From Ehrlichia canis str. Jake (lineage in GTDB: Bacteria; Pseudomonadota; Alphaproteobacteria; Rickettsiales; Anaplasmataceae), in assembly GCF_000012565.1 (NCBI RefSeq), contig NC_007354.1, forward strand, positions 1,240,001 to 1,304,000: 64,000 bases of DNA, written 5' to 3'. Numbering within the stretch: position 1 is the stretch's first letter; each line of letters starts with the position of its first letter. Shown in pieces: positions 10,171 to 21,029 of the stretch. Position numbers and translations under genes: made by a program. A model generated the notes under the pieces. The model was not told the DNA's origin and did not search any database. It worked only from the letters and a program-made list of their open reading frames with translations.

Positions 10171-11103
10171 ATGGCAGATACAAACAATAAGGGATTTCTC
10201 AATAACATTAAGAAAGGCTTATTCAAAACTTCATCAAAATTAAGTGATGGCATAAAAAAAATTTTTTCTAGTGAAAAAAAAATTGATCAAGAAACATTAG
10301 AAGAGTTAAAAGAATTACTCATTACAGCAGACGTTGGATACGAAAATGCCTCATTACTTACACAAAAACTTGCAGAAATAAAATTTAACGAAGTAGATTA
10401 CAGCATAGTAAAACAAAAATTAGCAGAATCTATAGAAGACATTTTACTACAAGTTGAAAAACCATTATCTATTAATAACAAACCACATGTAATTATGATA
10501 TGTGGTACAAACGGAAATGGTAAAACAACAACTATAGGGAAATTAGCACATAAGTTCAAAAATGAAGGTAAAAAAGTATTAGTTGCAGCATGTGATACAT
10601 TCCGTGCAGCAGCTACTGAACAATTAATAGTATGGTCACAAAAAGTAAATTTTCCAGTAGTAACAGGTAACCAAGGCGCAGATGCCGCAAGTATAGCATA
10701 TCAAGCAATGCAACAAGCTTTAAATGATCAGGTAGATGTTTTATTAATTGATACAGCCGGAAGATTACATAACCATAAAAATTTAATGGAAGAACTGGCT
10801 AAAATTAAAAGGATCATAGGTAAACATGACAATAATGCACCTCACAACGTCATATTAATATTAGACGCAACAACTGGTCAAAATGCCATTCATCAAGTTG
10901 AAGCTTTCTCACAATTTGTAAATATTAGTGGATTAATAATGACTAAATTAGATGGTACAGCAAAAGGTGGAGTAGTAATAAAAATAGCACAGAAATACAA
11001 GCTCAGTATTCATGCAATTGGGATTGGTGAACATGTAGAACAACTCCAAGACTTCTCAGCAAAAGAATTTGCTATAGGATTACTTGATATAGAAAACACA
11101 TAA
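10171..11103 (+). CDS. ftsY: Signal recognition particle receptor FtsY
   Basis: FtsY is the SRP-receptor GTPase that docks ribosome-nascent-chain complexes at the membrane. The product is 310 aa from ATG 10171, chosen because AAGGA lies 10 nt upstream; a TTG two codons earlier is too close to it. Visible are the N domain, G1 GTNGNGKTTTIGKLA, the insertion-box motif DTFRAAATEQL, DTAGRL and TKLDGTAKGG. The acidic N-terminal A domain of E. coli FtsY is missing, as is usual in alphaproteobacteria. It works upstream of the Sec machinery also encoded in this window (secA, secD). Confidence 0.95.
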   Translation: MADTNNKGFLNNIKKGLFKTSSKLSDGIKKIFSSEKKIDQETLEELKELLITADVGYENASLLTQKLAEIKFNEVDYSIVKQKLAESIEDILLQVEKPLSINNKPHVIMICGTNGNGKTTTIGKLAHKFKNEGKKVLVAACDTFRAAATEQLIVWSQKVNFPVVTGNQGADAASIAYQAMQQALNDQVDVLLIDTAGRLHNHKNLMEELAKIKRIIGKHDNNAPHNVILILDATTGQNAIHQVEAFSQFVNISGLIMTKLDGTAKGGVVIKIAQKYKLSIHAIGIGEHVEQLQDFSAKEFAIGLLDIENT

Positions 11104-11160
11104 CAATTCATGTGTTATTTTATAAACAACTATAGTAATTACAACAGCTACTAAAGTATA

Positions 11161-12609
11161 TTACATAGTGAAAAATCCAGGTTGATTGTCGTACAAATAC
11201 AATTTTTCCATTTTTACAACATCTATTTTCTTTTTACTCATGTCAAAAAGTAATTGATTAACATGCTCATTAACAATCTTATCACTTTGACCCTTCATAT
11301 AAAACCTACAACATATTTGGTCCATATAAGAAAGGTTTGCATTAGAAGATTCGTCAGGCCAAATTTCCAATCCTTTACTATGAATCAGCACAAGTTCTAA
11401 TTTATCATGCGTAACACCTTGAATATTACTAATTAACTGCTTTAAATTTAAATCTGCACTATCACAACTAATACTCAGATCTACTCCAACAAGAACTTTA
11501 GTAGCATAAGATGGCTTATATGTATAAGATATACCTGATTCACCTGCGCTATTTTGAAATATAGACTTTGGAAATTGAGTAGGGGATTGCCCAAAATTAT
11601 CAATAATCGCCTTGGCAAAACCCATAGTAGAAACTTTTCCCTTACTGACCTGACTTTGGTAAATATCTGCAGTATGCATACCATCTTCTAAAGTTTTAAG
11701 TAATGCATTATATATCAACTCTGCCTTATCAAACTTCTTTAAATAAATTAACATTTGTATAGCTGCATTTAGTAAGCCAGAAGGATTAGCTATGTTTTTC
11801 CCAGCTATATCTGGTGCTGACCCATGCACGGCTTCAAACATTGCATAATTATCACCTATATTAGCACTACCAGCAAGACCGATAGAACCTGATAACTCAG
11901 CAACTATATCAGATACAATATCACCATAAAGATTAGTAGTAACTATAACATCAAAATTTTCTGGGTTAGCAGCTACTTTTGCCATACCAATATCAACAAT
12001 ATAATGATCTGATGTGATACTAGGATAATTTTCCGCAATTTTTGAAAAAGATTTATGAAAAATTCCATCTGTCATTTTCATAATATTATCTTTTATCAAA
12101 CAAGTAACCTTTTTTCTATTATGAACAGTAGCATAGTGAAATGCATAATTACATATCCTTTCTGACCCTGATCTTGTAATTACTTTTGAACATTGATACG
12201 TATCACTTGTTAACCTATGTTCTATGCCAGTATAAGTATCTTCTTCATTTTCCCTAATTATTACTATATTAAGATTAGGATATTTTGTCTTTATTACAGG
12301 ATGATAAGAAATACATGGCCTAATATTTGCATACAGTCCTAATTTCTTCCTCAATGTTACATTAAGACTCTTATGACCTTGTCCTTGTGGAGTCATAGTA
12401 GGAGACTTAAGTAGTACTTTTGTCCTAAAAATAGAATCCCAAGATGAAGGAGCAATACCAGAAGACCATTCCTTTTTATATAAATTATGTCCTACTTCTA
12501 TAGTTTCTATAACTAAACCTGACTCTGCTTCACTCAAGATTAATAGTACAGCTTCCATAATTTCTGGGCCAATACCATCTCCATAAGCAACCGTGATTGG
12601 GATTGACAT
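11161..12609 (-). CDS. icd: Isocitrate dehydrogenase, long (Thermus/Rickettsiales) type
   Basis: The enzyme oxidises isocitrate to 2-oxoglutarate in the TCA cycle. The 482-aa product has YGDGIGPEIM at the N-terminus, the isocitrate-binding IRENEEDTYTGIEHR, TTNLYGDIVSDIVAELSGS, and the coenzyme-binding HGSAPDIAGKNIANPSGLL. About 110 extra residues at the C-terminus match the longer Thermus-like class found in Rickettsiales rather than the 416-aa E. coli enzyme. The NADP preference is from the family, not shown here. The gene stands alone, convergent with ftsY. Confidence 0.92.
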   Translation of the reverse strand: MSIPITVAYGDGIGPEIMEAVLLILSEAESGLVIETIEVGHNLYKKEWSSGIAPSSWDSIFRTKVLLKSPTMTPQGQGHKSLNVTLRKKLGLYANIRPCISYHPVIKTKYPNLNIVIIRENEEDTYTGIEHRLTSDTYQCSKVITRSGSERICNYAFHYATVHNRKKVTCLIKDNIMKMTDGIFHKSFSKIAENYPSITSDHYIVDIGMAKVAANPENFDVIVTTNLYGDIVSDIVAELSGSIGLAGSANIGDNYAMFEAVHGSAPDIAGKNIANPSGLLNAAIQMLIYLKKFDKAELIYNALLKTLEDGMHTADIYQSQVSKGKVSTMGFAKAIIDNFGQSPTQFPKSIFQNSAGESGISYTYKPSYATKVLVGVDLSISCDSADLNLKQLISNIQGVTHDKLELVLIHSKGLEIWPDESSNANLSYMDQICCRFYMKGQSDKIVNEHVNQLLFDMSKKKIDVVKMEKLYLYDNQPGFFTM

Positions 12610-12904
12610 TATATTTCTTCCACGTTCAACAACAATTCAATAATAATTAATAACTTTGATTATATAAACAATGTAACATTAAAAACAACAAAAATATATC
12701 AAATTAAGACCACAGGACATACAGTCATATAAAGTATTTACATTTCCTATTTATTAATTTAACTCAATTTTTACTAAAAACTATATTTCAAATTCAGTGT
12801 AAATAACCTTCATTATCAATACATAAAATATTATGATATCAAAAATATATCTATAGCAACCACAAACAGCAATGCTATAATACTATTTTTTTAATTAGCG
12901 TTAT

Positions 12905-14659
12905 ATGCTACATTGCAACTTAGAAAATTCAGAATATATTGGAGTAACAGGTGCATTGTGGAAACCTCACAATGTAAATCTTCGTGACATTTTAACAATC
13001 AAACAAAAATTTTGTCTATCAGAAATTGCTGCAAGAGTATTATCAACAAGAAAAATAAGCATAGAAGAAATTCATGATTTTTTATATCCTACATTAAAAG
13101 CATCGCTACCTGATCCTTTTCATCTTTTAGACATGGATAAAGCAGTGAATAGGATTTGTGAAGCAATATATAACAAAGAAAAAATAGTAGTTTTCGGAGA
13201 TTATGACGTTGATGGTGCAACATCATCTGCATTAATAAAGCAGTATCTTACACAAATAGGTGTTCCTACAACAATATACATTCCAGATCGCATATGCGAA
13301 GGATACGGGCCAAACACTCAAGCACTGCTTAAATTAAAAGAAATTGGCAACAGCTTATGCATAACTGTTGACTGTGGAACCATAGCACATGAACCAATAT
13401 CTGCAGCAAAATCAGTAAATCTAGATGTAATAGTTATTGATCATCACATAGGTATGAATACACTACCAGATGCAATTGCAGTGATTAATCCTAACCGCCT
13501 AGATGAAAATTCTCCATACACATATTTAGCAGGGGTTGGTGTATCATTTTTAATGCTTATAGCACTAAACAAAACTTTAAAAGAAAAGGGATTTTTTACA
13601 AACAACACTGAACCAAACCTAATAAACTACTTAGATTTAGTAGCACTGGGAACTGTATGTGATGTTATGCCAATTATTGGGTTAAACAGAGCTTTTGTAA
13701 AACAAGGCCTAAAAATTATTGCAACAAGACAAAATATAGGTCTTAAAGTTTTGTCTGATGTTATTGGATTAGAAGAAAAACCTAATGTTTACCAACTAGG
13801 CTTCAGCATAGGACCACATATCAATGCAGGAGGAAGAGTTGGCAATGCAAGTTTAGGAGCAAGATTGTTATCAAGCAATAATGAAGAAGAAGCTTTAGAA
13901 ATTTCAGAAAAATTGCAAAATTTTAATTTAGAAAGAAAAGAGTTAGAACATCAAAGTTTCAATGAAGCAGTAGAACAAGCAGAAACTCTTATGTCAACAA
14001 ATACAAATTTAATTATTGTTGCAGGAAATTGGCATCCAGGAATAATAGGCATAGTAGCAGGAAGACTTAAAGATAAGTTTTTCCTACCAAGTATAGTAAT
14101 TTCATTAAACAACGGAATTGGTAAAGCAAGTGCTAGATCGATACCAGATGTAGATTTAGGTGCAGCTATTTTATCAGCAAAGTTAGAAGGAATCATCACT
14201 GAAGGAGGAGGACATGCAATGGCTGCTGGTTTCTCCATAAATGAAGATAAGATTAAAACGTTATACGAATTCCTTTCACAAAGATTTCATAATATTAACA
14301 AACAAAAAGTATTTAAAGTAGATGGCGTTATCACTGCATCAGCAATTAATCTGACTTTATGGAAAGAACTACAATTTTTGGAACCATTTGGCATAGGTAA
14401 TCCAGAACCAAAATTCATTTTAACAAACATAAAAATAAAAAATCCAGAAATTATAGGAGATAGCCATATAAGATGTTTAATCTATGACAATAAAACTTTT
14501 ATCAAAGGCATCTGTTTTAGATGTGTAGACACAGAATTAGGTTTAGCTTTGTTAGAACGCACTGCAGTTATGTTATTAGGCAAAATCAGTGTAAATTATT
14601 GGCGCGGTAACGAAAACATACAGTTCATAATAGAAGATGCTATAACAAAAAACTATTAA
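12905..14659 (+). CDS. recJ: Single-stranded-DNA exonuclease RecJ
   Basis: RecJ is a 5'-3' ssDNA exonuclease of the DHH family acting in RecF recombination and mismatch or base-excision repair. The 584-aa product has motif I FGDYDVDGATSSAL (about residues 97-110), TVDCGT, motif III DHHIG, GPHINAGGRVGNASLG, and the DHHA1 motif GGGHAMAAGFS, followed by the OB-like C-terminal domain. The length is normal. The ATG at 12905 has no clear Shine-Dalgarno, but upstream codons are unlike coding sequence. Confidence 0.95.
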   Translation: MLHCNLENSEYIGVTGALWKPHNVNLRDILTIKQKFCLSEIAARVLSTRKISIEEIHDFLYPTLKASLPDPFHLLDMDKAVNRICEAIYNKEKIVVFGDYDVDGATSSALIKQYLTQIGVPTTIYIPDRICEGYGPNTQALLKLKEIGNSLCITVDCGTIAHEPISAAKSVNLDVIVIDHHIGMNTLPDAIAVINPNRLDENSPYTYLAGVGVSFLMLIALNKTLKEKGFFTNNTEPNLINYLDLVALGTVCDVMPIIGLNRAFVKQGLKIIATRQNIGLKVLSDVIGLEEKPNVYQLGFSIGPHINAGGRVGNASLGARLLSSNNEEEALEISEKLQNFNLERKELEHQSFNEAVEQAETLMSTNTNLIIVAGNWHPGIIGIVAGRLKDKFFLPSIVISLNNGIGKASARSIPDVDLGAAILSAKLEGIITEGGGHAMAAGFSINEDKIKTLYEFLSQRFHNINKQKVFKVDGVITASAINLTLWKELQFLEPFGIGNPEPKFILTNIKIKNPEIIGDSHIRCLIYDNKTFIKGICFRCVDTELGLALLERTAVMLLGKISVNYWRGNENIQFIIEDAITKNY

Positions 14660-14799
14660 ATTTAAAAGTTACTGTAATACAAAATACATTGCAATAGAAC
14701 GTAATTCTTAAAAGAATTAAGATAATTGCAGAATTAGTACACATAACATACAGAAGAACTGCTTAGTAGCCTGTAAAATTTACTGTACTAATCCCGGTT

Positions 14800-16130
14800 T
14801 AAAATCATACATAAAAATAAAAGCGTGTATGCTACAATAGTGAAGTTCCAGCAAATACTAAAACCTAATAGATCCTATTATTATATTAGAAATTCCAATA
14901 TCTATTTTTTATAATCTACAGAACTATAATACCAAAACATACAATATATATCTTACTAATGGACTACTCCTATCAAATAATACACAAAAACAAGAGTGTG
15001 GATATCACAACAGTCAAATTATAGTAAATATTAAACTTAATAGATACTAAGATTATACTAGAAATCTCAATATACTTAAACGAGGAATCAATATCTATCC
15101 TTTATAATTACAAGCACTAGAACACTAAACACATACAAAGGCACTGAGCACACTTGTCAAATTATAGTAAATACTAAACTTATAATAGATACTAAAATTA
15201 TATTAGAAATCTCAATATACCTAAACGAGGAATCAATATCTATCCTTTATAATTACAGAACTAGAACACTAAACACATACAAAGATACCAAGGACTTGCT
15301 AAGTTCATTGTACTACTTCTATCAAAATCTTACACAAAAACAAAAGTGTAGTCTCTATAATAGCAATACCTTTATCTCATTAAGTATTAAAAATTTAACA
15401 GACGGTACAACTTATATTAGAAGTTTAAATACAATATAATACAATACTTTAAAAGACACTAATATATTCCTTCTGTAACCTATAGTTATACTATAGTATT
15501 GAGTAACTTTCTAAATTCACCAGGTTTATTCAAAACTATGCATACAAACATAAACTCTACAAATGGTCACACTTAAGTATAAAACATTCAACAAATGCTA
15601 TAACAGCATTAGTAGTTCTCAAACAATAAAACAAAACTTCAACATGTCTAAAAAAATCTTTTAAACAAAATCAAACTCTATTTTTATAATTTACAACACT
15701 AGAACCACAATACATGGACAGATACTGAGAGATTTGCTAAATAGGTTTTTCTATCAAAGTTATCAACAAAAACAAAATGTAGATAAAGAATCATATTTTT
15801 ATTCTGTTAAGTATCTAAGTATTAAAAAAATTAATAGAGGCTAAACTATATGAAAATCCAATGCAATTATACAAAATACTTTACATAAGTAAAAATGAAA
15901 GGAACTAACATCTTCTTTTTATAATCTACATATTTACTTAACAAACAGAAAAACATTGAGCAATTTCCTAACACTATAGGACTAAGCTTACTCAACGCCA
16001 TTCATAACAACAAACTATACAAATAGTCATATTCTATTAAGTATTAAAAACCCTAACATACGCTATGATTATATTAGCATGTTCTAACATAACAAAATAC
16101 AAAGTGTTTGACAATCAATGAAATTTAAAA
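14800..16130. repeat. Diverged tandem repeats; best pair 143 bp
   Basis: The 14660-16194 gap holds no gene. Copies 15014-15156 and 15157-15299 are abutting direct repeats of about 143 bp with small indels, sharing AAACGAGGAATCAATATCTA and CTAGAACACTAAACACATAC. Older copies of the block that resembles ATAATTACAGAACTAGAAC followed by ACATACA are seen near 14915, 15683 and 15920. It is a tandem array whose central pair is youngest and whose flanks have eroded. The start and end given are approximate. Confidence 0.7.
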
Positions 16131-16194
16131 AAACAATACAATACTATCAATATTTATATTAACATTTTTCTTATTTAATAACCTAACGCTATAA

Positions 16195-17385
16195 ATGTAC
16201 GACACTCTTGTAAGCAATGATGATATTCTATCAATCATAAATGCAATAAAAAAATTTCAAGGAGAAATCAGGCTAGTAGGTGGCTGTGTAAGGGATAATA
16301 TGCTAAAAAGACAAACTACAGACATCGACTTCGCTACCACATTATTACCCAATCAAATCGTAGAATCTCTTACTACAGCTAATATTAAAACAATTCCAAC
16401 AGGTATTAAACATGGTACAATAACTGCAATAGTGAACAATACAGCATATGAAATAACTACACTAAGATCAGATATCAATTGTGACGGAAGACATGCTGAA
16501 GTAAAATTTACAAATAATTGGAGACAAGACGCTTCAAGACGAGACTTTACTTTTAACGCTTTATACTGCGATGAACAAGGAATAGTGTATGATTACTTTT
16601 CTGGTATTGAAGATTTAGAAAAAAAACAGTTGAATTTTATTGGAGACCCAGAGATTAGAATAAAAGAAGATTATTTACGTATACTTCGAGCATTTAGATT
16701 TTATACTTCTATATGTAGTAAAAATACATTAAGTGATCAAATAATTTACTGTTGTACAAAATACTCATCTTGCATTAACAAATTATCTAAAGAACGCATT
16801 CGTGATGAATTTTTTAAACTTTTATCTTACGCAAACTTAACTAATACATTAAAAATTATGCAAAAATGTCAAGTATTAGAAAAAATCATCCCTTTTGACA
16901 TCACACCAGACATAATGTCATCTGATATCTTATCAAATACAGATCCACTAACAAAACTAGCAGCTTTGCTAAGAACAAACAAATGTTCACTAGACACAAT
17001 TAAAGTCTCATTGTGCTTGTCAAATCATGATCAAAAAATACTTGCATTACTATTAAATAATAATTTGGAACTTCCACTTTCAATTATTGAACAACAAAAA
17101 TATATTAATAAGCTAGGTAAAAAAGTATACTGCAATTTAATGAAAATAAGGCATGCAGAGTTAAACTTAAATCATCATGATCTAGTACAATACATTGAAT
17201 ATGCCGACAAATTTATTATTCCAGAATTTCCCATCTCTGGAAAAGACTTGTTCAACATAGGATACCAAGAAGGAAAAAACCTTGGTAAGACTTTAAAAAA
17301 AATAAAAGATTTGTGGGAAGACAGTTCATATCAACTCACAAAATCCCAACTATTAAATCATGCTAAGGAATTATTAGAAAAGTAA
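16195..17385 (+). CDS. CCA-adding tRNA nucleotidyltransferase / poly(A) polymerase
   Basis: This is a class II nucleotidyltransferase that adds CCA to tRNA 3' ends or A-tails to RNA. The 396-aa product has LVGGCVRDNML and TDIDFATT (the metal-binding D-x-D), RRDFTFNALYCD, and YDYFSGIEDL with IKEDYLRILRAFRFYT, in family order in the N-terminal half; the C-terminal half is helical. Sequence alone does not separate CCA-adding enzyme from PcnB. Reduced alphaproteobacteria need CCA addition, so that activity is favoured. The start ATG at 16195 has only a weak upstream context. Confidence 0.9.
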   Translation: MYDTLVSNDDILSIINAIKKFQGEIRLVGGCVRDNMLKRQTTDIDFATTLLPNQIVESLTTANIKTIPTGIKHGTITAIVNNTAYEITTLRSDINCDGRHAEVKFTNNWRQDASRRDFTFNALYCDEQGIVYDYFSGIEDLEKKQLNFIGDPEIRIKEDYLRILRAFRFYTSICSKNTLSDQIIYCCTKYSSCINKLSKERIRDEFFKLLSYANLTNTLKIMQKCQVLEKIIPFDITPDIMSSDILSNTDPLTKLAALLRTNKCSLDTIKVSLCLSNHDQKILALLLNNNLELPLSIIEQQKYINKLGKKVYCNLMKIRHAELNLNHHDLVQYIEYADKFIIPEFPISGKDLFNIGYQEGKNLGKTLKKIKDLWEDSSYQLTKSQLLNHAKELLEK

Positions 17386-17836
17386 GAACCAACTGACGGT
17401 TTCAAAATAGGAAAATGATTAGTACATACGAAAAACAAAGTAACCTACAATACACAATAAAATAAACGATCATCTAATTAAAAATTTTAGAGAAAAAACA
17501 TACAGCAACATAAACTTTTAAACATTAAAGCTTTTTAAAATAGCATTCAACTGTAATACAATAAAACTTAACAATTACTAAGATTATCAATTAGCATACC
17601 ACTTTTGCTTTTTTATCACTAATATACTCATTAACAGAACATATTTAACACACAGAGCAAACTATAATAAGCTAAGTACCTACAAAGATTCATTGCTTAA
17701 ATATAAAAAAATTTTGATAAAAAAGCTTACTTATATACCTACAAACACCTAAAAATAACTTGATAAACTATAATAAAGAAGTCATGACTAAACTATTGAA
17801 AATAACTAACTAAGTAATTAACCTGACGTATACTAA
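17386..17836. other. Non-coding gap between convergent genes
   Basis: About 450 bp of AT-rich DNA between the convergent tRNA nucleotidyltransferase gene and ndk. No ORF, tRNA, clear hairpin or repeat was recognised. Confidence 0.4.
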
Positions 17837-18274
17837 TTACTTTAATGATAAAAGTTCATAATCACTAAAGAAAAACCTTATTTCTCTTACAGCATTATCT
17901 AAACTATCTGACCCATGAACACAATTTGCATCTATATTCTCAGCAAAATCCCCTCTAATAGTTCCAGGATTTGCCTTTTTAGGATCCGTAGCACCCATCA
18001 GTTCTCTATACAAGCTTATAGCATTTTCCCCCTCTAATACTTGAACAATTATCGGACCAGATACCATAAAATCAACAAGAGGTATAAAAAAATGCTGTGA
18101 TTTATGTATTGCATAAAATTCTTCAGCTTGAAAACGCGTCAGCAGGCACATCTTCTGCGTAACTATTTTTAGTCCTGAATTCTCTATATATGAATTAACC
18201 TGTCCAGTAATGTTACGCTTTACCACATCTGGCTTTAATATAGATAAAGTTCTTTCTAACAAAATAATCTCCAT
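17837..18274 (-). CDS. ndk: Nucleoside diphosphate kinase
   Basis: Ndk exchanges the terminal phosphate between nucleoside di- and triphosphates. The product is 145 aa from ATG 18274 ([17 protein letters not shown]); a TTG four codons upstream is less likely. The active-site histidine is in NCVHGSDS, preceded by [10 protein letters not shown], both diagnostic, and [10 protein letters not shown] ends the fold. The family length is about 140-145. It is transcribed divergently from tr1 across about 230 bp. Confidence 0.95.
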   Translation of the reverse strand: MEIILLERTLSILKPDVVKRNITGQVNSYIENSGLKIVTQKMCLLTRFQAEEFYAIHKSQHFFIPLVDFMVSGPIIVQVLEGENAISLYRELMGATDPKKANPGTIRGDFAENIDANCVHGSDSLDNAVREIRFFFSDYELLSLK

Positions 18275-18506
18275 ACATAGAAACAAACTGAACTCAATAT
18301 TTTAATGTAGATTATCAATCCAATCAATATAAAAAATCAGGAAAAAGTATATTATACTTCATAAAGCATAATATGTTATTTCTGATATTACACAATAAAT
18401 ATTCTACTTTAACCAACTCAATGGTATATATCCATTAAATAACTATTGCATTCACTTTATGCATGATTTATCTTACATAGTGTTGCTTTATTATAGGAAA
18501 ACGATT

Positions 18507-19154
18507 ATGTCCATACATGCAAAAAACAAACAAAACAAACCAGAATATGCAAATGAAATAAAAGCACATGACCCTTTAATCGAAGATTTGATAGAAAAAA
18601 ACATACAACAACATAAATTTACAGGTGAAGGAATAAGACTTGATGTAGATGACTATGCTTCTAAAAATTTTAAGAAAGAAGGTGCTGAATCTACAAAAGA
18701 GTTAAAAAGCGCAACAAAGGTTAGACCACATCCAGTTGACGAGTGTGTTGGAAAAGAGATAAAAAGACAACGCATTATGAGAGGTATGAGCCAAAATCAG
18801 CTTGCAAATAAATTAGGAATCACATTCCAACAAGTACAAAAATATGAGAAAGGAACAAATCGCATAGTAATTAGCAGACTATACCAGCTTGCAAGTGTAC
18901 TCAATGTTGAAGTAAGAGATATCATGTTAAAATTACAAGAAGATCTAAAAAATATCTCATGTGACAATCCTATCACACCTCCACATGCACTCAGAGACAA
19001 CGAAGAAAAGTTCTTACCGGAATTTAACGATAGCAAGATAGATAGCAAAGAAGTTTTAATGATGGTTAGAGCATACACTTGTATAAAAAATGAAAAAGTA
19101 CGCAACATAATTTATAATTTAGTTAAGGCACTATCTTTAGACAATAAATCATAA
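18507..19154 (+). CDS. tr1: XRE-family transcriptional regulator Tr1
   Basis: Tr1 is the regulator that heads the P28/P30 omp cluster in Ehrlichia. The product is 215 aa from ATG 18507, which follows AGGA by 8 nt; 16 upstream codons are open but lack a ribosome site. A Cro/C1-type helix-turn-helix lies at about residues 85-140: GKEIKRQRIMRGMSQNQLA then LGITFQQVQKYEKGTNRI. The N-terminal 70 residues are charged and the C-terminus is helical. Same-strand position just before the first omp gene suggests it controls the cluster. That is supported by conservation of the arrangement, not shown by the sequence itself. Confidence 0.9.
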   Translation: MSIHAKNKQNKPEYANEIKAHDPLIEDLIEKNIQQHKFTGEGIRLDVDDYASKNFKKEGAESTKELKSATKVRPHPVDECVGKEIKRQRIMRGMSQNQLANKLGITFQQVQKYEKGTNRIVISRLYQLASVLNVEVRDIMLKLQEDLKNISCDNPITPPHALRDNEEKFLPEFNDSKIDSKEVLMMVRAYTCIKNEKVRNIIYNLVKALSLDNKS

Positions 19155-19317
19155 ATTAATAAGTTACAGTTTATTATTTAGGTCATATTATAAAAATTAT
19201 AATAATTTAGTAGGTTTATTATGGTTATACAACATATTTATTAATTTATCATGTACGTGTTGATTATGATATGCTAATAGTCTTTACAAAAATGTTAGCA
19301 CAAGAGTTAAATTATGC

Positions 19318-19333
19318 GTGTTACGTAATACAC
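19318..19333. promoter_or_regulatory. Palindromic TTACGTAA site before the first omp gene
   Basis: GTGTTACGTAATACAC is an almost perfect inverted repeat about 80 bp before the first omp start and about 160 bp after tr1. A TTGACT (from 19357) and TAATAT (ending 19384) pair with 16-nt spacing lies just downstream. It is a candidate operator and promoter; no direct evidence. Confidence 0.3.
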
Positions 19334-19411
19334 TTAGGTTTATAAAGTATTATTTTTGACTTAAAGCATGGTTTTATTAATATGAAGTTATTATATCATT
19401 TGGATAATATT

Positions 19412-20272
19412 ATGATTAAATTCTCAGCTATAGGAATTGTTTTTTCCTTTATAGCATTATTTGCACCTAATGCTTTTCCATCACCAGTTCCTATTGACTT
19501 TTCAAATGAAAGTGAGATGGCTGGTTTTTACGCAAGTGCGCAATACAATATAGGTTTTCCTAGATTTAGTCCAATCTCTGCAAAGTACAAAACCGATGAA
19601 AAGTCAGAAAAAGAATTAACTTTATTTAGCCTAAAAGAAGAAACTGAAACAATAGATCTAAAAAAAGCAGGAGATTTTAAAAAAGGCTACAGTCCTGTAT
19701 ACAATAGAAACTACACAGGATTCTCCGGAGCTATTGGATACTCAGGCGGCGGGCTCAGAGTTGAATTAGAAGGATCATTTACAAGATTCGATGTTGACAA
19801 ACAAAAATATAAAAACCCTGATGGACATCGGTACTTTGCATTAAGCAAAGACTCAGAGATTCAAAATAGTAGCAGTGGTAGCAGCAGTAATAATAAGGAT
19901 TATGTAGTGATGAAAAACGAAGGGTTTAATGCTATTTCTTTAATGTTTAACGCTTGTTATGACATGATAATTGGTAATTCTTCTTTAGTACCAAACGCTT
20001 GCATTGGTATAGGGCAAGGAATAATTAGGTTTTTAGGCGGTACAAATATTCATACTCTATTTAAAGCTAAGTTAGGGTTAGGATTTTTAATTTCACCAAA
20101 AACTATCCTATTTGCAAATGGATATTATGTGAAAGCTAAGGATAATGCTTTTACTAATTTATCAGTTCAATATCCAGTTGAAATTTCTGCAGCACCAAAA
20201 CATATAGATCCTATTGTTTATTTCAATGCAGACAATTATGGTTGCGAAGTTGGTTTAAGATTTATCTTGTAA
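19412..20272 (+). CDS. P28/P30 (OMP-1) family outer membrane protein, paralogue 1
   Basis: Surface-exposed beta-barrel antigen of the Surface_Ag_2/MSP2_P44-related family. ATG 19412 (MIKFSAIGIVFSF) is preferred to 19382 because it gives a normal signal peptide, ending near FPS-PVP. Family marks present are GFYASAQY, GFSGAIGYSGGG, RYFALSK, NACYD, and a C-terminal EVGLRFIL strand ending in Leu rather than Phe. It is the most divergent of the cluster's first genes, with a Ser/Asn-rich variable loop (SSSGSSSNN) near residue 160. It stands alone, about 760 bp before the next omp, so it is probably monocistronic. Confidence 0.9.
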   Translation: MIKFSAIGIVFSFIALFAPNAFPSPVPIDFSNESEMAGFYASAQYNIGFPRFSPISAKYKTDEKSEKELTLFSLKEETETIDLKKAGDFKKGYSPVYNRNYTGFSGAIGYSGGGLRVELEGSFTRFDVDKQKYKNPDGHRYFALSKDSEIQNSSSGSSSNNKDYVVMKNEGFNAISLMFNACYDMIIGNSSLVPNACIGIGQGIIRFLGGTNIHTLFKAKLGLGFLISPKTILFANGYYVKAKDNAFTNLSVQYPVEISAAPKHIDPIVYFNADNYGCEVGLRFIL

Positions 20273-21029
20273 CTTTTACAAAGTATGCACCTTAGTAGGG
20301 TTAAGAATTACTTAAATTGAAAGTCAATTGCTGTGTTAGTTATTAGTAGTATGTGATACAAAACATTATGTTTTTAATAAATTATATAGTAAAATTATAG
20401 AAACAACCTAAATACTTAAGTAAAGTTGGATTGAATATTTTCTAAGTTAAGTAATTCTTAGCGTATTGTTTTTACTAAAAAACAACAAGTTATATTATTT
20501 AGTTAACAATTATCATTATACACAAAATATTTTAATGATAAATGTTTTACATAAATTAAGTTGTTAAAATTCAACTGTTTTTAATAAATGTTTTTATAAT
20601 CCAAAAATAAAAAATCTGCTCTTTTACAATAACACAATTATTTCTACTAACTCAGATAATGAAAATTATAAACATATTACTTAAAAATCAAAGCTTTTTG
20701 CATTTACCTGATTAAAAATAAACGAGTAAAAAAGCTATTTATTAAAATAAAATCACATTATATTTTGTACAAGAATCACATATACCAACCACTCAAGATA
20801 TATTCTAATAAACATCATCTATTATTTGACTGTATTTAACAACTTTTTTTAAACACTCCTTTTATAAGATAAGCAACTATTGTGAATCATTATATGCTAC
20901 ACTTTCAATAACATTTAAAATATGTTGTAAAAATATAATAATTAGTTTTGTTGACTTAATTAATTTTTAGTATATTTACTTATAGTTGTAAACGTGTAGT
21001 TACTTGAAAATTATTAAGGTTTAGATTGC
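20273..21029. other. Gap between omp paralogues 1 and 2 with candidate operon promoter
   Basis: About 760 bp of AT-rich DNA without an ORF. Near its end TTGACT (20951-20956) followed 16 nt later by TATTTA is a candidate sigma70 promoter for the packed omp run, about 55 bp before the ATG at 21030. The rest shows no recognisable feature. Confidence 0.4.
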
